Shown here: piece after piece, positions 26,730 through 35,622 of the stretch | How the letters are laid out: each line of letters opens with the position of its first letter | Numbering within the stretch: the stretch's first letter is position 1 | Assembly: GCA_963838775.1 (NCBI GenBank) | Contig: CAWISP010000028.1 | Location: forward strand, 186,001 to 250,000 | Length of the DNA stretch: 64,000 nt | Reading direction: 5' to 3' | Source: Chersky-840 sp963838775 | GTDB taxonomy: Bacteria > Actinomycetota > Acidimicrobiia > Acidimicrobiales > UBA8190 | Notes under the pieces: model-generated | Told to the model about the DNA's origin: nothing | The model's input: only the letters and a program-made list of their open reading frames with translations | Database searches by the model: none | Program-made: the position numbers and the translations under genes

Positions 26730-28153
26730 ACAAGATCATCCTCCTCGCCGGGGCGGGGGCGGCATCGCTCATGCTCCTGTACGTCTTTCTCCGCTGGGAG
26801 CGCTCGGCCCGCGAGCACTGGGTGGTGTTCCTGCTCTTCGCCGTCCTCGTCATCGACTCGAGTCTGTGGGACAACCAGACCACCGAGCCCCAGACCCTCT
26901 TCCACCCCGGGACCGGCACGCTCAATTTCCGGCTGCCCGAAGTGATCATCACGGTGGCGCTCGTGGCGCGCCTGCTGATCAAAGGGAGGCCGGAGCGGAT
27001 CGGGCTGCCCGCCCTGCTCTGGCTCACGGTGGCGGCGTGGTGGACGCTCGAGGCGATGGAGGGGATCCTCCGCCACAACAGCACGGTGAAGCTCCCCTAC
27101 GAGGCCAAGGCGATCATCTACGTCATGGGCGCCTACGCGCTGGCGTCGGGGGTGCCTATCCGGCGTTTCCTCGAAGGGCGCGGATTCGAACGACTGGTGC
27201 GCTGGTCGGCGCTGTCGGCGGTCATCCTGCTCGTGCTCAGGTTCGGCCACAAGGAGTTCGCGTTCAACATCCCCGGGCTCCGTCTCGTCGACTTCGGCTC
27301 GGTCGGCACCGACGCGGCGACGATCTTCGTCTGCCTCGGGGTCATCGGCTTTCTCCTCGAGCTCGGCAAGGAGCAACGCAGCCGCCTGAACGTTCTCTGT
27401 ACGGTGCCGATGGCGTTGACCGCCTTCTTCGCCTACCAGCGCGCCGTCCTGCTCACCTTGCTGGCGGTGGTGGTCGTGGTGGTCGTCGTGGCGATGGGGT
27501 CCACAGCCCGCCAGCGCCTGCGCATCCGGTCCGGCGAGGTCGCCGTAGCCGCCCTCGCCGTCGTCGGGGTGGTGCTCGGGGTGGCGATCATCCCCGCCAT
27601 CACCGCCCAGAAATCGGTCACGGGCCCGCTCGCCGCCACCATCTCCCACACCGTGGGAGCCACCTTGAATTCGGAGGCCAAGCAGGAGTCCGCACAAGAC
27701 CGGATCAACAAATGGACCGTCGCCCTCGCCGACGCCAAGCAGCATCTCCTCCTCGGACAAGGACTCGGCTTCGAGTACAGTTATTTCCAAACGGGGCCGA
27801 ATCAATACATCACGACCGATCTCACCGAGAACATCGGCCTCGATCTGTGGTTGCGGACGGGCCTCATCGGATTGGGCATCTTCCTGCTGGCCCTCGTGGT
27901 TTCCCTCGTGAACGGGTTCTCCACCTGGCGCCTGCATCCCGATCCCATGGTGGCGGTGCTCGCCCTCGCTCTGTTCACAGTGGTCATCGGGCTCATAACC
28001 AAAGGTCAGGTCGAGTCGATCTTCGAGAATTATCGACTGGCCACGGTGCTCGGGCTGTCGCTCGGCATGCTCCGCAGCGCCGTGACCTCGGGAGGGGGCG
28101 GCCCCGCCGCCATGCGTAACTACCAGGCGATCAGCCACTACGAGGTGATTTGA
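26726..28153 (+). CDS. O-antigen ligase / Wzy-like polysaccharide polymerase
   Basis: A 475-residue protein with about ten to twelve hydrophobic segments and a large loop in the second half (from about residue 300, TAQKSVTGPLAATISHTVG to ENIGLDLWLRTGLIGLG). That loop contains QDRINKWTVALADAKQHLLLGQGLGFEY, the typical Wzy_C/O-antigen ligase motif region. It would polymerise or ligate lipid-linked repeat units on the outer face of the membrane. GTG start overlapping the previous stop (GTGA). Because polymerases vary strongly, the exact role (polymerase or ligase) is open. Confidence 0.8.
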   Translation: MNKIILLAGAGAASLMLLYVFLRWERSAREHWVVFLLFAVLVIDSSLWDNQTTEPQTLFHPGTGTLNFRLPEVIITVALVARLLIKGRPERIGLPALLWLTVAAWWTLEAMEGILRHNSTVKLPYEAKAIIYVMGAYALASGVPIRRFLEGRGFERLVRWSALSAVILLVLRFGHKEFAFNIPGLRLVDFGSVGTDAATIFVCLGVIGFLLELGKEQRSRLNVLCTVPMALTAFFAYQRAVLLTLLAVVVVVVVVAMGSTARQRLRIRSGEVAVAALAVVGVVLGVAIIPAITAQKSVTGPLAATISHTVGATLNSEAKQESAQDRINKWTVALADAKQHLLLGQGLGFEYSYFQTGPNQYITTDLTENIGLDLWLRTGLIGLGIFLLALVVSLVNGFSTWRLHPDPMVAVLALALFTVVIGLITKGQVESIFENYRLATVLGLSLGMLRSAVTSGGGGPAAMRNYQAISHYEVI

Positions 28154-28157
28154 CACC

Positions 28158-29708
28158 ATGGAGATCCGACAGCTCATCAGAGACGTCCGGCACAATCTCG
28201 TCGTCGCCCTGGCGGCGTTCGTCGTGTGCGTCGTCATCGGGGGCGCCGCCGCCTTCCTGCCTGCCAAGCAGTACGCGGCGAGCACGCTTCCTGACGATCC
28301 AGCCCGCGGCGGGCTTCGCCACCGGCAACCAACGCGGGGGCGGTGATCTCCATCATCGGTCCCCAGCTCCCGGCCGAGGCTACGAGCACGTCGGTGCTGG
28401 CGCGCGCCACCGCCAACGTTCCGCAGCCGTACCGGTCCGACGGTGCCTCGGTGAATGCCACCATCGACCCGGGCACGTTCATCGTCACCATCAAAGCCAC
28501 CAGTACGAACAAGGTGGCCGCCTCGAAGTTCGCCAACAGCGTGGCCCTTGAGCTGATCGCCTATCAACCCAAACCGGCCGAGTCGGGGTACCAGGCTCAA
28601 CGCAGCTGTCGCCGGCCGAGCCCCCGACGTCCCCGTCGAACCCGCGCACCCCCATCCTGTTGGGGGCGGCGGCGTTCGGTGTCATCGCCGGGATCTTCGC
28701 GGCGATGTGGGCGGCCGGGGTGCGGCGCCGTCTGAGCCGGGTCACCGAGGTCAAGGAGCGGATCGGCGCCACCGTGCTCGGGGAGATCCCGCGCGTGGCC
28801 ACGTCGGGCTTGCGTCCGACCGACCTGTTCGTGAAGCACAGCGAGCCCATGGCCATGGAGGCGTTCCAGGAGCTGCGGAGCAACCTGCTCATCAGCCTCC
28901 CGGCGGGCGCGTCGGCCATGATCGCCGTGACCTCGTGCGACCCCGGTGAAGGCAAGACGTCGGTGTCGACCAACATCGCGTGGGCGCTCGCCGCCCAGGA
29001 CCGTCACGTCACCGCCATCGACTGCGACCTGCGCAAGCCCGCGCTGCACACCCAGATGGGCGTGCCGTTCGGGCCCGGCGTCACGAGCCGTCGCACCGAG
29101 GACGCACTGGCGCACGCGTCGCGGACCCCCAACCCGTACCTCGACGTGATTCCCGCCGGCATCATCGACCGGCACCCGTCGGACATCGTCTCGGCCCACC
29201 TGCCGTTGCTGATCGAGCAGCTGCGCGAGCGCCATGACACCGCCGTCATCGACTGCCCGCCGCTGATCGGTGTGGCCGAGACGGTGCTCATCGCCACCAT
29301 GGTCGACCTCGTCATCGTGGTGGTGGACGCGCGGCGCTTCAATCCCGAGCGCCTCCAGCAATGCCTGCTGCGCCTCGACACCGCCAACACCAACGTGGCC
29401 ATCGTGCTCAATCGCGTGCGCTTCAATCGCCGCCGTCGTGATGGTACGTACGGGTACGGGCACTTCCGACGCGCCGACGCTCCGCCTCCGCCCGCGGTCG
29501 CGCCCGTCGCTCCGACGAGCCTCCCCCCAAGCGCGTCCCGCGGGCACCGGTCGCCAACGGCCGTCGAACCGGCACCGAGCGCGCCGACTCGTTGCGGGTA
29601 TCGGAACCGACCGTGCTCAGGTCGTCGCCGAGCGAGGGTCCTCCGGGCGCACCCGGCGGCCCCAAGCCGGTGGAGAACCCGGGTCAGACCGGGTACTGGC
29701 AGCGCTGA
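28158..29708 (+). CDS. Wzz-type chain-length regulator fused to BY-type tyrosine kinase, several apparent frameshifts
   Basis: About 515 residues when joined. The N-terminus (MEIRQLIRDVRHNLVVALAAF) and an extracellular Wzz-like part are followed by a second helix (AAAFGVIAGIFAAMWAAGV). The kinase has Walker A DPGEGKTSVSTNIA, Walker A' AIDCDLRKP and Walker B TAVIDCPPL. Shifts lie near 28290, 28335, 28600 and 29520. After the last one a Pro/Arg-rich tail ends GQTGYWQR at 29708 and has a single Tyr, fewer than the Tyr cluster of most BY-kinases. It would control polymer length and export by autophosphorylation, with the phosphatase at 17027 as counterpart. Confidence 0.75.
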
Positions 29709-29779
29709 GGCGCGCCCGCCGGGCCTCGACACGGTGCGGCCGGTGCGTCACCTGGCGCCAGGATTCGAGCCAGGGCCCG

Positions 29780-29794
29780 AGCCCACCGGGCTCT
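29780..29794. terminator. Hairpin between convergent genes
   Basis: GAGCCC (29780-29785) pairs with GGGCTC (29789-29794) in the roughly 100-bp gap between the kinase and the convergent GT2-NodB gene. There is no T tract, so it is only a possible bidirectional terminator. Confidence 0.3.
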
Positions 29795-29809
29795 GATCCG
29801 GAGCTTTCC

Positions 29810-31435
29810 CTACCGGGCCAGGGCTGAATCCGCCTCTTGGGTCTCGGTGTGAGCGGCGGTCCTCGGGGCCGCCGCGTTGGCGAAGTCGAGCGCTACGAAC
29901 CGGAACCTGCGCTGGCGGGCCATCGCCACGATGTCGGGCAGCGCCTCGACCCCCTCGGGTGAGCCGACGTCGTGTAACAGGATCACCGACCCCGGGGTCA
30001 GGTCGTCGGTCGTCTGGGACACGATGTCGTGCGCGCTCGAGTTCGCGGCCTCGTCGCGGGGATGGGTGGTCCACAGCCACATCTCGAGCCCCAGACTCTG
30101 GAGCACCGACACCACGCGCTGGTCGTAGGCGCCGTACGGGATCTGGACGTGGCGCGGCGTCGAACCCGTGATCGCGCTGATGACGTCGAGCGATTCCTTC
30201 ACGTCGCGTTCGAGCTCCTCGTCGTCCATGTCGGTGAAGGGGCGCCCGCTCCCTCCGTTGGTCCCCACGAGGTGCCCGGCGGCAGCGATCCGTCGCACCA
30301 CGGCAGGGCGCCGGCGGGCCTGCTCTCCGGTCACGAAGAACGCGGCGGGGACGCCGAGCTCGTCCAGCATGTCGAGCGCGGTCAACGTGTGATCCGAAGG
30401 GCCACCCGCCAAGGTGAGCGCCACGACGGCTTCGCCCGTCGTGGCGACGCGACGACGGAGTCCGAAGGGAACAGGGAGGTCACCGCGTCGCTGGGTCTTC
30501 GACCGGCGCACCACGCGGACCTGGTCGATGATCCACCCCGCCTGGTAGGCGAGTTGGCCCAGCGCCATGGGCACGGCCAACACGATGAGCTCCCGGTACG
30601 GGCCGGGACGGGCCCGGTGCCATTCCACCGCGATCCACCGCACACGCTTCGACAGACGTTGGAGCGCTCGCAGCACCACGAAGGGCGGACACGCCCAGCC
30701 CGAGGGCTCGAAGCGCCGGCGGAGCCGTCCCGCCGGCAGGCGAAGCGTCTCCTCCCACGAGTCGAGCCGACCCCGGGAGTACTGGTCGCGGATGAAGGTC
30801 CGCATGCCGAGGGGCCCGAGATGGTCGATACAGACCGAGGGATCGAACCACGGCTCGATGCCGAGCGACGCGAGGCGTTCGGCCATCAAGGAGTCTTCGT
30901 CGGTCCGCAACGTCTCGTCGAACGGCCCGGCCTGGTCGAGGACCTCCCGGGTGAACGACAGGCCGTAGGCCTGGTGCGAACTGGCCGGGCCGGACGGGTG
31001 CCCAACGAGGCGCGAGGGGTGGACGAGGTACAGCCACGCCCGGGCCGCCCGGCCATGGTCCACGTCGCTCGCCACCGCGCTCGCCACCGCGCCGTGCCCG
31101 GCCCGGTGCAGCGCGATGCGGCCGGTCACCCAACCGGGGCAGGCCACGCAGTCGGCCTCGAGGAAGGCCACGATCTCGCCCCGCGCCATCCGGATGCCGA
31201 GATTGCGGACGCCTCCGGGGTAGAGGCGGGTCGGCCATTCGGCCACACGCACCTCGGGGTACCGCTCCCGAACCAGGTCACCGGTGCCATCGCCGCCCGA
31301 CGTGGCCACGACGACCTCGAAGGGCTCCTCGGTCTCCTGCTCGAGCAGGGAGCGCACGGCGCGCAGGATCGTCGCTTCGTTGCGGTACCCGAACACCACC
31401 GCGGTGAGGACCGGGTCTTGCTGCTGTGCGGTCAT
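29810..31435 (-). CDS. GT2 glycosyltransferase fused to a degenerate NodB domain
   Basis: A 541-residue two-domain protein. The N-terminal GT2 domain (about 1-240) has VLTAVVFGYRNEATILRAVRSLL, GVRNLGIRMARGEIVAFLEADC and ETLRTDEDSLMAERLA. The C-terminal domain (about 330-520) follows the NodB polysaccharide deacetylase pattern but lacks its metal ligands. Where TFDDG is expected it has TLAGG, and where H(S/T)xxH is expected it has TNGGSG. IPYGAYD and SVILLHD remain. Deacetylation is therefore unlikely; the domain may bind glycan. ATG 31435 follows an AAGGCGG site; the frame is open further upstream without similarity. It is downstream of the flippase on the same strand. Confidence 0.85.
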   Translation of the reverse strand: MTAQQQDPVLTAVVFGYRNEATILRAVRSLLEQETEEPFEVVVATSGGDGTGDLVRERYPEVRVAEWPTRLYPGGVRNLGIRMARGEIVAFLEADCVACPGWVTGRIALHRAGHGAVASAVASDVDHGRAARAWLYLVHPSRLVGHPSGPASSHQAYGLSFTREVLDQAGPFDETLRTDEDSLMAERLASLGIEPWFDPSVCIDHLGPLGMRTFIRDQYSRGRLDSWEETLRLPAGRLRRRFEPSGWACPPFVVLRALQRLSKRVRWIAVEWHRARPGPYRELIVLAVPMALGQLAYQAGWIIDQVRVVRRSKTQRRGDLPVPFGLRRRVATTGEAVVALTLAGGPSDHTLTALDMLDELGVPAAFFVTGEQARRRPAVVRRIAAAGHLVGTNGGSGRPFTDMDDEELERDVKESLDVISAITGSTPRHVQIPYGAYDQRVVSVLQSLGLEMWLWTTHPRDEAANSSAHDIVSQTTDDLTPGSVILLHDVGSPEGVEALPDIVAMARQRRFRFVALDFANAAAPRTAAHTETQEADSALAR

Positions 31436-31553
31436 GAGCCGCCTTCGAATGAGGTGACGCCCGGCCATCCGGGTCCGCGGAAGCCTACGTAAGAGGGTTT
31501 CGACAGGTCGGGAGCCGCCCTTGAGCCAGGTCCGGCCCACCCCTGTCGCCCGG

Positions 31554-33266
31554 TCACCCCTGCGCCCGGTCACCCTGCGCCTGATCCGGCGCCCGGCCGG
31601 GCCCGACCCCAGGGCCGAGGACCGGCCTCAGGGCTCGCCCGCGCCGTGGGTGGGCGCCGGTACGCGGTCGTCGGTGGCGGCGGAATCCTCGGCGACCGGG
31701 GCGCCCCGGCGCGGCGCGGTGGCGACGCGTCAGGGGGACGCTGGCGAGCACCGCCCGCCGCTCGGCGCCGTCGAGGCCGGTGACGGCGAAGATGGCGAGA
31801 TACAGCGCCAGGACGACGGCACCGGCACACGCCACCACGACCACGTTGCCCAGCCGGCCGTGATGCGTGACGAAGTGCCAGAGCGGGCCTTGCGAGAGGT
31901 ACCACCCCAGCGCGCCCGCCACGACCACGGGGACGGCGTGGGCGCGCAACGTCGAGCGCAGCAGTTGCGCCGTGCTGATGCCCAGGCGCCGACACACCAG
32001 GGGAAGCGTCACGGCCAGCTCGATGCCGACGACCGTGGCGAGCATCGCCAGCGCCACGCCGGTGAGGCCGAAGGAGAAACCCAACACCGCGGTGAGCGTG
32101 ATGTTCACCACGGCTTCGACGACACCCAACGTGGAAAGCAGCTTCTGGTCCCCCGACCCGCTCACGATCTTGCACGCGGCTGCGCCGAGGGAGCTGATCC
32201 CGAACGCGACGGCGAGCAGGCTGACCACCGGCGCGGCCCGCACGAACGACGGACCCACCCACGCATCGAGCGCGGGCCGGGCGAGCACACCGACCACCAG
32301 GCAACACGGGATGGTGACCCCGGTGGCGATCCGTGTCCCGGTGCGTGCCACCCTGCCGAGCCCGGCCCGGTCGCCCGACCCCACCATCGCCGCCGCGTGG
32401 GGGAAGTACGGGTCCGTGACCGGCGTTCCGAGCTTCGTCCCCAGAAGGGCGAGCTTCTCCCCGACCGCAAAGGCTCCCGCCGTGGCGACGTTCCTCACCA
32501 CACTGAGGACGAGCACGTTGGCATAGTCGCGAAACCCGGCGATCGAGCTCGCCAATGCGAACCAGCCGGCCGGCGCCCGCAGTGACCGCAGGACGCTGCG
32601 GTCCACGAGCCTGGCCGACACCACCAACCCGGGGCGGGCCCGGCGCAGGAGCCGCCACCGGACGGCCTGGCCGACCAGGCTGATGGAGACGGTCACGAAC
32701 CCCAGCTCGACGAGGCTCCCGCCGGTGACGAGGACGACGGTCCACGCCACCGCCTGCGCGACGACGACACCCACCATGCTCAGGTTGAGCAGCTCGAAGC
32801 GCTGCAGGGCGACGAGTCCGCACCCGAAGATGTCCATCGGTAACGACACCGCCATGTCGAAGCCCAGGATGATCAGCAGTTCACGCGTGGTGCGCCGCAG
32901 CGCGGGGTCGAGGTGGATGGCGTCGGGGACGAATTGACTGGCGACCACGGTGACGATGAACGCGGCCAGCCCCAACCCCACGAGGACAAAGAACGACGTG
33001 CTGATGGTGCGGTCGAGCGCGTCGTCGTCTCCGGCCGCGGCCTGGCGTGCCACGAACGAGACCACGGCGCCGCCGAGCCCGAGGTCCAACAGCTCCACGT
33101 AGGCGATGGTTGAGCCGACGAAGATCCAGATGCCGTACTTCTGAGGGCCGAGGTGGCCCGTCAGGATGGGGGTGGTGACCAACGCCACCAGGGCCATGAC
33201 GACGGCCAGCAGGTAATTCGACCCTGCGTTGCGCACGAACCGAGTGGGGAGATCGGTGGTGGTCAT
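31554..33266 (-). CDS. Wzx-like polysaccharide flippase (MATE/PST superfamily)
   Basis: A protein of up to 570 residues with 12-14 hydrophobic segments, starting MTTTDLPTRFVRNAGSNYLLAVVMALVALVTTP, typical of polysaccharide transporters of the PST/MOP superfamily. It would flip lipid-linked repeat units to the outer face. The last about 45 residues as read are Arg/Pro-rich and unlike a transporter end. A different frame from about 31690 gives an acidic tail (EDSAATDDRVPAPTHGAGEP) with a stop near 31630, so a base error there is possible. It is divergent from the NodB gene, with 121 bp between them. Confidence 0.85.
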   Translation of the reverse strand: MTTTDLPTRFVRNAGSNYLLAVVMALVALVTTPILTGHLGPQKYGIWIFVGSTIAYVELLDLGLGGAVVSFVARQAAAGDDDALDRTISTSFFVLVGLGLAAFIVTVVASQFVPDAIHLDPALRRTTRELLIILGFDMAVSLPMDIFGCGLVALQRFELLNLSMVGVVVAQAVAWTVVLVTGGSLVELGFVTVSISLVGQAVRWRLLRRARPGLVVSARLVDRSVLRSLRAPAGWFALASSIAGFRDYANVLVLSVVRNVATAGAFAVGEKLALLGTKLGTPVTDPYFPHAAAMVGSGDRAGLGRVARTGTRIATGVTIPCCLVVGVLARPALDAWVGPSFVRAAPVVSLLAVAFGISSLGAAACKIVSGSGDQKLLSTLGVVEAVVNITLTAVLGFSFGLTGVALAMLATVVGIELAVTLPLVCRRLGISTAQLLRSTLRAHAVPVVVAGALGWYLSQGPLWHFVTHHGRLGNVVVVACAGAVVLALYLAIFAVTGLDGAERRAVLASVPLTRRHRAAPGRPGRRGFRRHRRPRTGAHPRRGRALRPVLGPGVGPGRAPDQAQGDRAQG

Positions 33267-33387
33267 GGACCGGATGCGGTGCGAAGCTCGAACGCTCGTG
33301 AAAAAGGCGTGGGTCCGACATTACCGGCCCGGACCTCGGCCAAAGGGACCCCTGAGCGACCGGTGACTGTTAGCGTCGATTCGCGCC

Positions 33388-34083
33388 ATGCTGGTCGCCG
33401 TCACCGTCGATGTCGAGGATCCCGATCAGCATGGTCACGAGAGCCCCGACGCGGTCACGGCGATCCTCGCCGCGCTCGGCCAGTCCGGGATCCGGGCCAC
33501 GTTCTTCGTGCAGGGACGGTGGTTGGCCGCCAATCCCGAGGTGGCCTCCACGATGGTTGCTGACGGTCATCTGGTGGGGAACCACTCCTACTTCCACGCC
33601 GACACCCGGCTCCTGACGACGAAGGGTCTGCGCGAGGACGTCACGCGGGGCCACAAGGAGATCGAGGACGCGCTCGGCATCGATGCACGCCCCTGGTACC
33701 GGTTGCCCTACGGGGCGGGATCCGAGAGCCGCAGCATCCGCAGGCGCTTGCGGAGGCTCGGGTACCAACACGTGGGATGGGACGTCGACGTGAAGGACTT
33801 CGCGCTCCCCGATCCCGACGAGTTGGTCCCGTCGATCGCAGACGCGCTCGCCGAGCGTGAGCGGCTCGGCGCCACCCACTCCATCGTGCTGCTGCACTCG
33901 TGGACGGCCGTGACGAGCCGGTCCATGCCCGACCTGTGTCGATTCCTGGTCGAGCGGTGCCAGGGCACCGTGACCGTGGACCAGGTGCCGGGACGAGGTG
34001 CGGTGAAGCCCCGGTCGGCGCTGCGACGCCGGATACGGGCCCTGGCCTCCCGGACACGGGCCGCTGTCACCCACGCGCCCTGA
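33388..34083 (+). CDS. NodB-type polysaccharide deacetylase
   Basis: A 231-residue carbohydrate esterase family 4 domain. The motifs are intact: TVDVED (metal-binding Asp), GNHSYFHAD (His-x3-His metal ligands), RLPYGAGS and VLLHSW near the end. Only a short basic tail follows the domain and no signal peptide is visible, so it may act in the cytoplasm or be exported by other means. It probably removes N-acetyl groups from the polysaccharide or its precursor, unlike the degenerate NodB domain 2 kb away. Confidence 0.88.
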   Translation: MLVAVTVDVEDPDQHGHESPDAVTAILAALGQSGIRATFFVQGRWLAANPEVASTMVADGHLVGNHSYFHADTRLLTTKGLREDVTRGHKEIEDALGIDARPWYRLPYGAGSESRSIRRRLRRLGYQHVGWDVDVKDFALPDPDELVPSIADALAERERLGATHSIVLLHSWTAVTSRSMPDLCRFLVERCQGTVTVDQVPGRGAVKPRSALRRRIRALASRTRAAVTHAP

Positions 34084-34199
34084 TCTCCCCCCCCGTAATC
34101 TCCCCCGGCCCCCCGGCCTCGAGAGCGTCCGGCACCGTCAGCGACGGCCACGTACCATGACGTCGGCGTCAGTCGGCGGGACGAGGCGGGGAGCGTGAC

Positions 34200-35616
34200 A
34201 TGAGACGTGATGACGATGGTCGCCGACGGGCGCGCTCGGGGCACGGGGGCCGCGCCGTCATGGGGTTCGTGGCGAGCGCGCTGATCCTCGCCGCGTGCTC
34301 GTCGGGGACGCCGAGCGCCGGCAAGACCACCACGACCAAGGCGGCGGCGCGCGCCCACGGGGGACACCGTGCCGCTCGTGGCCGGGGGCAACCCGGGCAA
34401 CGCCGCCTACCTGATCTACTGGGACCAGAACGAGGAAGTGGACTTCCTGTCGATGCCGTCGGGGACCCAGGGCCAGCTGCTTCCCGCCTGGGACCTCAAC
34501 GGCCAGATGTGTCTGCTTCCCGACGGTCGCTTCGTGGGGGGCTACGACCCCACCCAGCCCAACCAGGACAACCTGGGGAGTGCCAAGCCCTACAAGCAGC
34601 CCCCCGACGGCGAGGAGCTCGACGAGCCCAACGGCTCGTTCAGCGGACAGACCCTGTACGTGCCGGGCCCCTACAAGATGCCCGGGGAGACCATCGGCGG
34701 TGACTCGCCGCCGAGCGCCAACGGCGTGTTCAACAACAACCAGACCTACACCGGCTGCGCCATCGACAAGGCGGGCAACGTCTTCGGTAACGACATCGCT
34801 ACCGCGCAGGGGGACTACCCGCCCCCGAGCAGCGGACGGCTGGTGGAGTGGTTCGCGCCCAACTACACGACCTACTGCATCGTCTACGGCCCGACCACGG
34901 GCGGGACGGGTCCCCACCACACCGACGGTTCGGGCGGCCTGGCCCAGCCCGGGATGATGGCGCTGGCCGACAACGGTGACATGCTCGTCCCCAATGTGGG
35001 CACGTCGAGCGTGCTGCGCTTCGCGGCTTCGTCGATGCCCACCAGCGCGTCGGATTGCCCGGGTGGGATCTACCCCCGCAGCAAGGTGCACGTGTCCGCC
35101 TTCGTGAAGAACCTCGCCTTCCCGTCCGGGATCGCCAAGGATCCCACCTGCGACTGCTTCGCCGTCAGCACCTACATCGGGGACCCGTCCATCCGCTGGG
35201 TCACCAAGGACGGCGCCCCCGAGCCAGGACGGGGAACGGTGCCGGGCACCACGATCGCGGATCTCGGCAAGAGCCCCGGGCAGTACAACCCGTTCGGCAT
35301 GGCGGCGGCTCCTGACGGGACGCTGTATTTCATCGACATCCACGTGGTGTGCAAGGGCCTGCTCACCGGGTGCGGGCCGGCGAGCTACGGAGGAAGGGTG
35401 ATGAAGGTCACCGTCACCAAGGGCCAGCCCTCCGCACCGGTGGCCGTGGCGACCGGGTTCGACTTCCCGACGAGCGTGACGTTGTGCGTCCCGTCCACGA
35501 TGACGTGTCCCTATCCGACCGGGGCCATCGTGGCGCCGTTGTCGGGCCCGGCCGAGAACCCCGCTCCGGACAAGGGCCCACCGACCAACACCCCGGCGAC
35601 GGCGGGCTTCGGATAA
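34200..35616 (+). CDS. Secreted lipoprotein with NHL/gluconolactonase-like propeller, one apparent frameshift
   Basis: About 471 residues when joined. The first 35 residues form a lipoprotein signal (VMGFVASALILAACSSG, lipobox LAAC). A run of five G at 34359-34363 breaks the frame; removing one G gives GDTVPLVAGGNPGNAAYLIYWDQNEEVDF and a continuous domain. That domain repeats blade-like units: GQMCLLPDGRFVGGYDP, GCAIDKAGNVFGND, GMMALADNGDMLVPNVG, GMAAAPDGTLYFIDIHV. Eight cysteines suggest disulfides outside the cell. No enzyme motif is clear. An ATG at 34200 with a GGGGAG site is the start. The next lipoprotein gene begins 6 bp after the stop. Confidence 0.72.
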
Positions 35617-35622
35617 CGACGC

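Noticed and set aside
25475..28153. An 892-residue open frame joining a glycosyltransferase to the polymerase
   Set aside because: The middle (26350-26725) is out of frame and Arg/Pro/Gly-rich, while the true continuation of the glycosyltransferase is in another frame. The apparent fusion comes from a single-base frameshift.
25175..28600. A 1141-residue minus-strand frame opposite the glycosyltransferase and polymerase genes
   Set aside because: Typical antisense shadow of high-GC genes, rich in Arg, His, Gly and Asp with no domain; strong homologues lie on the plus strand.
29750..29830. Possible tRNA-Pro(GGG)-like fold on the minus strand (GCTC/GAGC arm, GCCCG-GTGGGCT-CGGGC loop, TCGAATCC)
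   Set aside because: The acceptor stem cannot be closed and the T stem does not pair. Only two arms fit, so it is taken as chance in a hairpin-rich gap.
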